From Metallyticus violacea (taxonomy: Eukaryota > Arthropoda > Insecta > Mantodea > Metallyticidae), in the NCBI GenBank assembly GCA_030762175.1, contig CM060833.1:166957001-167021000 (forward strand): a DNA stretch of 64,000 bases, read 5' to 3'. A program made the translations under genes and the position numbers. Each line of letters starts with the position of its first letter. The stretch's first letter is position 1. The notes beneath the pieces are model-generated. The model worked only from the letters and a program-made list of their open reading frames with translations. It did no database searches and was not told the DNA's origin. Positions 11,101 through 21,747 of this stretch are shown here, piece by piece.

Positions 11101-12572
11101 TTCATCAACTCCCTTCATATTGTATATATTTTAGAACTTCCGTATCCTTGAAAGCAGTGTTGCTGTTGACATTAAACCCTTTTGAAATATTCTTCCCAAA
11201 TGTCATAGCATTTTGTCATTTCATTATATGTCTGTACGTTTTAACAGTCTGTAGCAATTTGGTAATTTCTCCAGTTGTGAAATTTCCTGTCCCCCCTATT
11301 TTGTCGCTCATTTCGGAAATAAATATTATATGATGTCATAGCCATACACTTAATTTTCTCAACTTAGAAAAATTGTAAACAATAAACAAAAAGACAAATG
11401 TTGAACTAACTTCGCATCCCCATGCATAGCCAACTTCAGTTGTATCAAGCAATGTTCAAAGCTAAAGGTTATAACGTAACTGTAAAACTCGTGGAGCTTA
11501 AGCTGAAAGGAAGTTTGGTTAAGTTTCAACTGTTAGACCGGACCTCAGTCAGATATTTTACCAACTACGCGCATTTGTAATTAAATCCCTTTGGAATAAA
11601 GCGCTCTAGTTAAGTATAGTGCTAAAGGCAATTCTTTTATTTATGTCAAATTTAACATCAGTTGTCCGTACGATAGCAAAACTAATATTAATATCCATTT
11701 CTTTCCTCTCCGCACTCCATCGCAGTATGGAATTGGACAAATACTTTATTTAAGGTCATATCGTTATTAGAGATTTTCTTTTATAATTTTGCTGGAATAT
11801 TTTAGCACAAAAATAATGCTAGCAGTCAGCTATCGTACTTTAATGAAAGTGTGCATAGTGTGACGCTACTAACATATGATAAAAAAAATTAAATTTACCC
11901 TCAAGGAAGTTTCGCAAGAGGTGCAAAATTTATTTCCGCACTTTACAGGTAGTATATAGCACACACGAGGATAATGTGTGCTGAGAGATCAGTATGTAGC
12001 AGCATGCAAACGATCATACAGGTGAGGAACGTGATTCTGCGTACATTACACTTGGTGGCTCAGTTAGGTAAGAGTGGCTACCAGTGCAGGAGACCGGACC
12101 ACGTTTAACTCAGTCCTACACACCTTAAGTATGGACAGATGAAATCGGGTTGACCTGGGAAGCTTTATTAAAACCATCCTTGGAATTATGATATGTTTTA
12201 CTGAAAGTGACAGAAATATACAGTAGTTTTTAGAATTGGTAAGGAGAAATTATTTATGAATAGTGTTGTGTTCACATCACATGATTACGGTTCAAATTTG
12301 GTCCCGGTTGTTAGTATTCTTAAACTTTTCGATATACCAGAATTTTGACTTTCAAAAACCACCGAAAAATTAAAGATTCCCATTATGTAATGAAAAGCGA
12401 GCGTTTGTGCATTGGGATATATGAGAAACACCAGACACCACTCCACATACGTGCCTAGTTTTCAAAAGATGAAAACAGTGCCCCGCGCATCAATGCTTTC
12501 CAGCAGGCTACCAGTCCCATTGGTTGGGTGGCGTAATATAACATGACTGTAGACAGGCAACAAGAGAGTTTT
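11101..12572. other. AT-rich intergenic DNA, nothing recognised
   Basis: Only low-information frames were seen, such as 11079-11333, which starts inside the M1b end. No supported feature. Confidence 0.5.
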
Positions 12573-13648
12573 ATGAGGGTAGGTCCGCAAGTTTCCGGCC
12601 TCGCCGATAAGGATTATCGCCTTCATAAATTCCTTGTCTAGTGTCATATCTTATCTGTTAAGTATATAATTACAGCTATAACTTACGCTTCGCTGTGTTC
12701 AGTTGTTCAGATATAGTTGCATAAAGAAGACTATGTGTAGAAAATTGTGACATGCTCAAAATGGAGTTTCAAGAATTATTAAGCTCTTCCCAAAAGAAGC
12801 CCTTTGTCCAAATTAAATTAAACAGCGATTGGACGGTATATAAGGGGAAGTACCCCCCTCATATTCTACTATAAAAGAATGGGCCAAACTTTTTCGAATG
12901 GTCGAGAAAGCATTGAAGACGAAGAGCGTGCAGGTCGGCCCTTGGAGGTGCTCACTCCTGAAAACATTGCTCTTGTGGAAGGAGAAATTATGGAAGATCG
13001 GCAGCTCAAAGTTACAGAAGTAGCAGCAAGGTTGGGCCCTTCTAAAACAACAGTCCTTCGAAATATTCATGAACATTTAAAAATGAATAAAGATAGTGCA
13101 AGATGGGTGCCTAGACTTCTTTCCTCAGTCCAAAAGTTGTAAATCTTGGCCCTGTAAAGGAATACTCTTCGTTGACTTCAAGCAGAGGAACACACAGTAG
13201 ATGGGGAGTAATATGCTGGCCTACTGCACAGACTACGTGCTTCCATCAAGAGGAAATGCGAGGATAGCTGAGTGGTGGTGTGCGCCTTCTTCACGACAAC
13301 GTGCCTGTGCTTACAGATCTTGTTGCAAAGGAAAACTGTGAAGAAATGTGTATCAAGGAGATCGACCATCCACCGTATAGCCCAGATTTAGCTCCCTTTC
13401 CTCTTCTCAAAACTCAAGGACCATCGAGGAAGGAAATTTAAATGTGTTCAAGAACTGATGGATGGTGTTTATTCCCATTTTGCAGACAAGAGCTCTGATT
13501 ATTTAGGGGAGGGGGTTGAAATGTTAATTCAAATATGTGAGAAGGGTATTGCAATAAAGGGTAACTGTATTGAAAATTGAAATACAGTTTTTGTTCTTTA
13601 TATACTTAGTAAATGGTTAGGCCTGAAACTTTTGGTCCTACCCTCGCA
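12573..13648 (+). mobile_element. M2a: mariner (DD34D family) deletion copy
   Basis: Left TIR tgagggtaggtccgcaagtt at 12573 and right TIR reading aacttttggtcctaccctcg, ending near 13648, are inverted matches. The transposase reading starts at ATG 12761 and is broken by frameshifts. A clean stretch at 12879-13130 gives GRESIEDEERAGRPLEVLTP then ENIALVEGEI and a helix-turn-helix ending TTVLRNIHEHL. Compared with M2b, about 200 bp carrying the first catalytic Asp (TGDET) is missing after codon text SSVQK near 13140. The LLHDN motif survives near 13290. The HPPYSPDLAP text is kept but the following SDYF is deleted. Confidence 0.9.
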
Positions 13649-13659
13649 GGTAGCTCACC

Positions 13660-13880
13660 ACCCCACCGCATCGTTCGAACGACTCTCCGAAGGGCCCGGA
13701 TGTCCGTCTCGGTGTACTTCTAGCAGCGTCAGGTGTACAGAGGGTGCTTTGAGGTCTACAGAGCTCGCGCATTTGGGTGGGTCGTCCCCTCCCTTACGGA
13801 AACGAGAACCGTCGCGTCATTTGTCCAACGCCTGGTTTGAAAGCGTCGATTCGACATATTCATGGCAGCGGTAGCAGTGA
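13660..13880. other. CpG-dense, GC-rich islet of unknown origin
   Basis: Immediately outside the right end of M2a, about 220 bp is conspicuously GC-rich and full of CpG dinucleotides (for example ccgcatcgttcgaacgactc at about 13665-13684), in sharp contrast with the AT-rich flanks. A frame is open at 13632-13874 on +, but its Ser/Pro/Arg-rich text shows no known domain. Candidates are a fragment of an exon, a promoter-type CpG islet or an old GC-rich repeat. Confidence 0.35.
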
Positions 13881-13935
13881 CTATGTCTATGCTTCTGAAC
13901 CTGTGATCAGCTTTCGTTCATTAGATTTATAATAA

Positions 13936-13961
13936 AAGTAATAATAATAATAATAATATTT
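13936..13961 (+). repeat. (AAT)n microsatellite
   Basis: Trinucleotide run of AAT/ATA units. Confidence 0.9.
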
Positions 13962-13984
13962 TTATTTTTACATGTTTCCATTAA

Positions 13985-15060
13985 ATTAAACTTTACAATT
14001 TGCACACCGTTCTTGGAGTTCTTATTTTGGGATCCTTTACTACTAACATTCTTCTTTCCTCTATCTCTGCCTTCTTATTTACTTCATTATCTCCGTCATT
14101 GTATTGATCCTTTGCTTTAACTACTTTCCTCCACACCTCCCTACTTTCCCTGTATAGTTACCACTTTTTTTCAGGAGTTTCTTGTTACCAATTCCAAAAA
14201 CTTTTAATATCAACATTTCTCTCTGTAAATAATCCAATTTCTTTATCCATACTTTAGTTTCTGAACACATTGTACATCCCGGTCTATTTCCCCACATAAG
14301 ACACTCTGGTTAACCCCTTTATCTCTGCTCTACCACAAGCAAATCCTTCTCTTCCTATTTTATTGCAAACATCTCATCCCTTTTCCTTCTTAAATCTCTT
14401 ATAATATTTCAAGGAATTTTTTTTCTTAGACTACTGATTTTCGATATTTGTCCTTAATTTTACTTTATTACATATACCTTGTCTATTAATTATCTGTTGG
14501 CTACCTAGCTCCCCTATCCCAGAATGTTGAACTATTTGCTTTATTTGAAATAACAAACTTCTTTCTCATTTAATTTTCCCTTGAGTTCGTAAACAGCCTT
14601 TAACTAAACCTCCTTCTGTCTTTTACAAATGTTTCAAAACACGTTTAACTATTCTGCTAACTGTTCTTAATTCAGCTAAAACCTTCGGTAGTCTTGAAAT
14701 CATTTTACAAAATGCTCTATGGATAAAATCCACCCTTTCTCAGTCCTCCAGACTCCAACCCCATATAACACTTTCGATTCAACCATAGCTGAATAAATTC
14801 TCCCCAACTGGTATCTCAAACAGATGTTTGTGTTATTAATAGCTAATTTTCCCTTGTTCCGTCCATCTTCCATTATTATTTAATCTTTACTACCCCAATA
14901 TCGTTATCCTACAGTCACCATTTCTCATCCCTTCGATGTGTAATGCCTTTTTTTTTACAAATCATGATTTTCGACTTATTATTATTTATTTTTAACCCTC
15001 ATTCTTTATAATATCTCACTATTGCTTCACTACTTTCATTTACCCTTCTACTTGTTACTG
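13985..15060 (-). pseudogene. LINE reverse transcriptase C-terminal half, decayed
   Basis: Read on the minus strand from about 15060 downwards, the conceptual protein gives SSEAIVRYYKExGLKINNNK followed by SKIMI (about 14965-15050). This is the segment after the second catalytic motif of LINE reverse transcriptase (usually GL-VN--KTK). It continues with an IEVVK-like strand, then SKVLYGVGVW (about 14745-14790), the conserved LYGxExW motif. Further on, cysteine-bearing text NRPGCTMCSET lies near 14270-14300, where many LINEs have a C-terminal zinc-knuckle-like end. Many stops and frameshifts. The plus strand is accordingly pyrimidine-rich. The 5' part is missing. It differs in sequence from the LINE at 4-5.3 kb. 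Confidence 0.65.
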
Positions 15061-16095
15061 CTAAACAGACTTATATAAAAATGTTGTGTTGGAGGTTTGA
15101 GTTTGTATGAACTGTGCAGACAATCAAGTAATAACAGAATAGAAGAAAAGAAACATCATGAAACCTTTGCACAATGGATAAAATATTGCTAAACTCTAGT
15201 ACACGATAAACTAATTCTTCTTATTTGCAGAGTTATGTGTTCAAACTGGCGCTTTCTTACTACGTCCATTATCTTCAAAGAAAAAGCGAATTGCTCTGCG
15301 TTTCCAGTTTTGACATGCACTTTTGTTCTTACTGGCTTTCAAATACTGCTATAGAAATCTTGTTTCAACGTTTGTGTCGCTGTTTTATTGCAGACTGCAC
15401 AAGCAAGGTAGCAGTAGCAGTAAAATAAAAATAAAAGTACATGAATATGGTGTGTACACAACAGCAATGAATCGCTCACTTCTAAAACGCATTAGAAGCT
15501 GTCTGCGATCGTCTTTCCTTCATATGCCATATTCAGTGTCGGTCATGTAAACGATAACAATTTTTTTACAGGTTCCTACTAAAGACGCCGTTCTGTTTCA
15601 AACAGGCTCGGTTTTTATTTACTTTAAGTCAAGCGTTGATTAAAACGGTTTTAAAACTGGTTTAATTGATTTTATTTTACGGTATACGAAAAACATAGTA
15701 GGAATAATAACACAAATAATAATAAAATAACATAAGATTTTAATTTTCTCTCTTCCAAATTTAGTAAAACTACATATTCAATTAAATTAAACTTTTTCGC
15801 TTTTAAATCGAATAAACATGGAAGTATTTTAATTTTATTGTTACTCTTTCCCGGATGTTACATCAGATATTTCAGATTAGGGATATGGTGCATCTGAACC
15901 AACATATTACAATTTTCTTTTCGCGTATTTAGTAGGTAGCCTGTTTCTAAGTTCCTCTGATGAGCAGAACAGCCGAAAGCAGAGGCAAAGCTTTCATTTC
16001 CCTGTGTAAAAACATCACCAGCCAATTGATATCCGTTGCTAAAATGCTACCCGATGCCACAAAAAATCATTAATAAGCTCCTTTTGTAATTTATA
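15061..16095. other. AT-rich intergenic DNA, nothing recognised
   Basis: Two overlapping frames at 15225-15550 have no family features. Confidence 0.45.
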
Positions 16096-16353
16096 TTAGT
16101 GTTTAAACCGGTTTTTACTACTGAGGCACCCACCACAGGCGGTGACACTGACGATACATGAGATGAAATAATATATTGGGAAAAGAGTATTTCTTTTTTA
16201 AGTTTAGGGTAACTCCCCGGCATTTGCCATTTATGAGGACTGAGGAAAACCTGGAAAAAACTCAGTCAGGGAGGACGGCCGTGGTGGGATTCGAACCCAA
16301 GATCTCCCGCTCACGAGTCCGCACCTTAACGACCTCGGCCACTCGTGGCGGTT
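16096..16353 (-). repeat. SINE-A copy abutting M1e
   Basis: Minus-strand SINE-A with the 3' hallmark at the left (gtttttactactgaggcacc), the central ctccccggcatttgccattt block and a head ending in ggccactcgtggcgg near 16352. M1-family sequence begins at its head side with a triplicated ttctg motif (16353-16367). No TSD is evident, so the junction may be a later rearrangement. Confidence 0.88.
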
Positions 16354-16616
16354 CTGTTCTGTTCTGTTCACACGTCTCCATTGCCTTTGAATTTGAACAA
16401 CATTCTCGGTTTTCCATTACCACTTCAAAATTGCTCTCAGCTGTTCAAACGATAATCTTGGCTGAATTTTGTTGTAGCAACGCTAGCATAACGTAATGTG
16501 AGTTACATCTGTTTACAGAGCATCATACTACACATTACTGTTGTTTTTCGGTTCAACTTTGAAATATATTAAATAGATATCTACTGTGAAAGTGTGTATA
16601 CATTTTTGGCACCCTC
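16354..16616 (-). mobile_element. M1e: 5' end fragment of the DUF4817-type transposon
   Basis: Minus-strand match to the first ~260 bp of the M1 family: the TIR (tacatttttggcaccctc ending at 16616), the leader and the start of the transposase (equivalent of LSFEQ...ILKW). The rest of the element is absent; the sequence changes to SINE-A at 16353. Confidence 0.85.
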
Positions 16617-18421
16617 GGCATATGAAGCGCTAAGGCCACGCTTTCTTTTTCTTAATAGGTGTCCCTCAGTTATAAAAGTTATTAAATGTAAAGGTCTATT
16701 TTAGTTCTTGTGTGGACAGACGAGCCTCTTTCAGAAAGACATCGGAGTAATTGAAAGTGGGGAAATTTGAGTAAATGAGGTAAAGTTGGAACTTTTTCAT
16801 GCGTTCAGATTTTGAGAGAGAGAAAGAAAAAACACATTCCCTACATAAAAGCTGCTATTCTCACAATATAAGAAGATTCAAAAGAAGTTCATTTCATTTA
16901 GTGAGGTAGCAATTTGAATATCCCATGAAATAGAGTGCACCTTTTTCTGAACTTTGTCATTGTGACTGGTTGTTCCTAAGTCTCGAATTTGAATAAATTT
17001 CCTCTAACAACATGCAAATTAAAGGAAGGCGATTTGTTTAATGAAAATGTATTGTTGAAATCATTTGCTAAAAAAGTTAAGATAGTGGAGTTTTATTTTT
17101 CTATTCTTGGCAGTAAAACAATATCGAGAGGGTGTTTTCAGTCATGAATACAGAATGAAGACTTTCAAAAATTCGTTAAGAGCTATATACAAAAGACGTA
17201 ACAACTGTTCTGATTTTTAAAATAAAATTTTAAAAAATGATAGAAAACAAATGCAATCACAAAAGTATGGCTGAACACTTTACTATGATGATAAAATAAA
17301 CTTTTTAATTCAATTTTGGCTATTATTTAAATGAATGGCTGTTTTATATAGAAAAGTAATGTGTTATACTTATTCCAGCAATAGTTCAGTGCTGCTGCAG
17401 TCAATCCGGTTTTTATAATTCAGATTACGGCAAGTCCTGGGTTTTATTATCGGAATATATTATTTGATAAAAGAAACTACTCATCGAATTGATTTGGAAG
17501 TAAAGAGGGTTGGTAAGCCAATCACCCACCACCCGTTGATACGCAATTTTTAAGCTACAATGGACAAAGTAGTAAATATTTCCTTTTTAAAAATGTTATA
17601 TGTTTATTTATAATACTGAGGTTACTCCAGATTTTTATTCCTTTATATCTTTTAAATTATTAACGCATGGTTAACAACGAAAGCTGCGCATTTTGACTCT
17701 GTTTGAGGTGTTTATTTTTATTTATTTATTTATTTATTTACTTTTAAAGTTCTTCCTCAACCTGAAATGGAGAAAACCAGGCAACTTTAGGCAAACGGAT
17801 TTCGAACCATTTGCGTCATTAATTATTCATTCTCTTGAAGACCTTGGCAGTCGTCATGCAATTAAACGCAAACATAAAACCGTATTGTCGGTTATTCCTA
17901 GAGCTGATATAAACTTCCAGCCCTTTGTAATCAAGTTGTCATCTGCGATGAATGAGTTTGTTATGGTGTTTCTTGAGCATCAATATATCGATCAAAAAGA
18001 ATTTTTGATGAATTAGCTATGAAAGGCTAGTTCATTTTAAGCATCAGTAACATAAAAAGTGTGCCAAGTAAATTTCAGACAAAGTAGTTCGTGTGAAAAA
18101 GGACTCTTAAATGAACCTTAAGCTGTAATTACTTTTAGCGAAAAAAAAAAATAATAAATAATCCTGCTTCCGACCTGGCTGTTAAGGAAGATGTATCGAG
18201 TTAAAACGCATGCTTTCTAACAAAGTTAATTTCAACATTTCTGTTAATCCAAATTGCATTAAGCTACCTGTCCATGATAATTGTCCAGAGCATTATAAAC
18301 GGAAAAATTATTTGGTCAAAAACCGAAGAACTTTTGATAAATATCAAATGTTTATTTGCCTAGCGATAGAGACTGCCTGACTACGACTCACCCGCACTGA
18401 AATATACCTATGATATATTCC
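16617..18421. other. AT-rich intergenic DNA with one unexplained 107-codon frame
   Basis: Includes a (TTTA)n run at about 17714-17740. A frame at 17693-18016 (+) starts in that run and continues into a non-repetitive stretch that I do not recognise. No other signal. Confidence 0.4.
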
Positions 18422-19325
18422 GAGGGGGCCAAAAAATGTATATACACTACCACAGTAGATATCTATTTAATATATTACAAAGTTGAACCGAAAAACAACA
18501 GTAATGCGTAGTATGATGTTCTGTAAACAGATGTGACTCTCATATATTATGATAGCGTTGCTACGTGACAGGTAAATCAACAATGAACAAATGAAGCAAG
18601 ATTATCGTATGATGTTCTGTAAACAGATATGACTCACATTAGCGATGCTACAACAAGATGGAGCCAAGATTATCGTTGAACAGCGGAAAGCAATTTTGAA
18701 GTGGTATTGGAAAACCGAGAATGTTGTTGAAGTTTAAAGGCAATGGAGACGTGTGTACAGAGCAGAACCGCCAATACGAGTAACAATTGCACGCATGTGC
18801 TGTAATCACTGAGGACACTTTTGCAAACGTTGTTCAATCAGTAGTTCAACGTACTCAGAAATGTATCGACGTCGACGGTGGGCATTTTGAGCAACTGTTG
18901 TAACTGTAAAAGTCTAAGATGATTATTGCTCATCATTTTCTGTTTGTGTTGGTCCTGGTGATGTAATGTAACCATATTTGCCTCCTAAACCCAAGATCAT
19001 GGGTTCGATCCCGGCCAGGACCTATGGATATTTTTCGGGCGTAAAAACCTAACTATGGCTACCTTCGGAAGGGAAGTAAAGCCGTGGGTTCCATGTCGTG
19101 ATTTATGGCACGATAAAGAACCTCAAGCCTGAAAGAAGAGGCCTCTGAGTAAAATTTGTCGTTCGTTTCAACTGCTGAATTGAATGGGACGCTGATGGCC
19201 TGAGATGTTAAAGAACGACCGCAAATGAAACAAATCAACCATTTTCAGTTTGTGTGAATTCAGTTTAGTTATGTTAACAAATTTATTTTCTTTGCTTGAA
19301 GAGTGTATACATTTTTGGCACCGTC
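18422..19325 (+). mobile_element. M1c: DUF4817-type transposon, deletion derivative with a SINE-B inside
   Basis: Left TIR gagggggccaaaaaatgtat at 18422 and right TIR near 19300-19325. The 5' leader carries an internal duplication of about 105 bp (repeated unit tgatgttctgtaaacagat at about 18511 and 18611), shared with M1d. The transposase start is present (KWYWKTENVVEV near 18700), with tgg where M1a has a stop. After TRVTIAR the sequence jumps to the C-terminal tail (EDTFANVVQSVVQRTQKCID, about 18811-18870). A SINE-B sits at 18950-19239. Confidence 0.88.
18950..19239 (+). repeat. SINE-B inserted in M1c
   Basis: Head with acceptor-type ggtcctgg at 18950 and B box gggttcgatccc, then the standard body to aatgaaacaaatcaa. 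The 16-bp target repeat cattttctgtttgtgt (18934-18949) and cattttcagtttgtgt (19240-19255), with one mismatch, is the M1 3' leader duplicated on insertion. The SINE is therefore younger than this M1 copy. Confidence 0.92.
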
Positions 19326-19399
19326 TGTATGTTGTTAAGTCTAATCATCATATTCTGTGCATTTTAATTATTAATGTAAGTATAATCTATATATGTATA

Positions 19400-20253
19400 A
19401 TTTTCATATGTTAATTGTATGTCGTCAAAAGAGAAAGTTCTCTTGTGTAACTGTCTACGATAGCGCAGTCAGAATCGAGGAGGAGTAAGAAGGTAATAAT
19501 CGCCATACAAAGGAAAGGAGATAAGTATATGCCACTTCTTAAAAGCCCTTCCGTTGGCGCGGGTCAATAAAGTCCGATCTTTAAAATACGTTAGGATAAT
19601 GAACTCGCCAGCCGTTTGTGCAGTTAACTTTAAACCAACCAATGTAAATAAATAATAACGGGTAGCATGCTTTGGCAGGTGAAATTGAACCAGCCAATAG
19701 AAGATGTATATTTTGAATTTTTAAAGCAAGACACGAGACTTGCGCGTGCTTGTGTGACACCCGTGGCTTAGCAAAGCCAACGTTTAGTTAATATGAATAT
19801 ATAAGGAAGTATTTGCTCCGCTGGGGTATCAAAGATGTCACTTCACATCACAAACTCAGTTCAGAGAACCAGATACTCACACAGAATAAACTCTACAATA
19901 GACGCGGGCATTACAATGACGCTCTACTTCTGACGGAACTCTCAGTTTGTCTCCTGGAAAGTCGCGGCAGATAAACAGAACACCAGAGGACGCGAAAGAG
20001 CTTGTGAATAATAAATTACTATACATATTCAAATCTATTTATATCGTGAATTATAATCCCTCTCCCAGTCCTGTTAAGCACGAGTCGCAAAACAGCGGAA
20101 CAAAACTCTGAGACATTGTTGTTATGAAGCGTAAGCTACATCCCCAAAGCGATCAATAATCAACAACGATACGCTGCTACAAAATATGGCGATCAGCAAC
20201 TAAACCGCTTTATAATTGGCGAGTAACCTGCCACCGCTGACGAAATCTCTTCA
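19400..20253 (+). repeat. Candidate LTR of a retrotransposon (boundaries approximate)
   Basis: The block has the internal order expected of an LTR: a TATA-like atatataagg at about 19797, an arthropod initiator-like tcagttcag about 60 bp downstream, polyadenylation-type aataaa signals at about 19884 and 20009, and an end near tca (20251-20253) just before a primer-binding-site-like sequence. It is also less AT-rich than its flanks. I could not find the left boundary with confidence, a matching second LTR or target repeats. No gag or pol reading follows, so only an orphan end is claimed. Confidence 0.45.
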
Positions 20254-20257
20254 AAAT

Positions 20258-20275
20258 TGGCGCCCAACGTGGGCT
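20258..20275 (+). other. Retrotransposon primer-binding-site-like sequence
   Basis: The text tggcgcccaacgtgggct has the form of a tRNA primer-binding site in LTR retroelements, which begins TGG, the complement of the tRNA CCA end. It follows the candidate LTR end by four bases, as is usual. The primer tRNA cannot be named without comparison. Confidence 0.55.
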
Positions 20276-21574
20276 GCCATATCAAACCTCTTCGTCGCAT
20301 TAATAATATTTTAGTTTCAGCTATTAGCAGTCTGGGTTAAACAAACTTCACGTGGAGTGACAGCTTACATTTAGAGGATATATTGTTCATTGTTATTAAA
20401 GTACAACAGTTACCACTTTGAAATTTAATTAAATAAAACACGAATGTGTAACAACAAACTACATACAATTTATTTATCAATGCACGTAATCTATAATAGC
20501 AAATATGATGCTACAACCACTTTATTCAAAATTATCTCACAGACTGAAGCGAAGAACGAAAGGCATTTTCCGAGAGCCAGGAATACTCACATTTCCAAAA
20601 CGATTAGTTGTCATTGAACCTGTTCAGGGTGTTGACAGAGGGTGCTAAAGCTCTAAAACCATGCGGCGTCAAAGTCTCGCAGAAAGCCCTGCTGCAACAT
20701 GATTTTTTCTTCGTGCCAAGCAGCTACTTTTGAGGGTGAACCAGAGCGCCACAGCCGTGACCAGGTTCTACTTTCACCTCCCTCTGAACCCAGCCATTGA
20801 GGCCTGGGCGGGCGGAACGTGGGAAAATGAATGCGGGAGAACAGTAAAACGCACCTAAATCCACAGAAAAAGAATGCAAAACTATTAAGCAATCAGAGCA
20901 GCAAAGATAAGCAGGCGGTTACCGTGGCAGTAATACCTGTTATGAATTATTATAGAGTAGGTTGTTATTGACAAACGCTTTAAGAACGGCGTATGTTTCG
21001 AATTAGTGCCAGTTTCACGGTCATTTTAAATGAGATGCAGCTGAGACGGTTCAAATACCTTACCTTACTTTATGGCTTGTTGTTTTTTATTTGCTCTCCT
21101 GTTATCCGGGGAACGGCACAAACGTACACCATTGTTTTCAGAACATTACCAGCATCCAGCGTTACACTTTTGTTTGTTATTGTTTCCTGTTCTTTTATTA
21201 CTACTTAAATAACGTGGGAAAGAAGCTGAATTCTATCATTTATACATGATTTATTACGTAGCTATTTCTAAAAACATGTCACTCTTTGCAGTGCAGCATG
21301 GGTTTACATTGTTCTGTGTTTCTATCAGCTTTGTCGACGGCTTCGATTTAATCTGAACAATAAAATGTGCTCTGATTCTTCTTCCTCTCCCCTTGCATAT
21401 AGTCTTTCTTACCAATATCGTGCAGAGTCTCATAAAAACAATATTCTAGAACATTTGACTTAGTAAATCATATGTAGGAAAAAAGCTCACCAATCCCCAA
21501 TTGCTGTCACCTTTATAATAGTGTTTCTAAAGTAAAGAACGTTCATGTTTATAACCTTTAAAAAATATATAATT
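20276..21574. other. Intergenic DNA, no gag/pol or other gene recognised
   Basis: Downstream of the primer-binding-site-like sequence no retroelement coding text was found. A GC-richer patch at 20730-20830 contains frames without family resemblance. Confidence 0.45.
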
Positions 21575-21747
21575 TACCGGGATGGGTTTTCGGCCTCGCC
21601 GATAAGAATTATCGCCTTCCCAAAACTCTTATCTGATGCCATACCTTATCTGTTAAGTAAATAATTGCAGCTGTAACTTTCGCTCCGCTATGAAGAGCTA
21701 TAGTTGCATAAAGAAGGCTATGTGTAGAAAACTGTAACATGTTTAAA

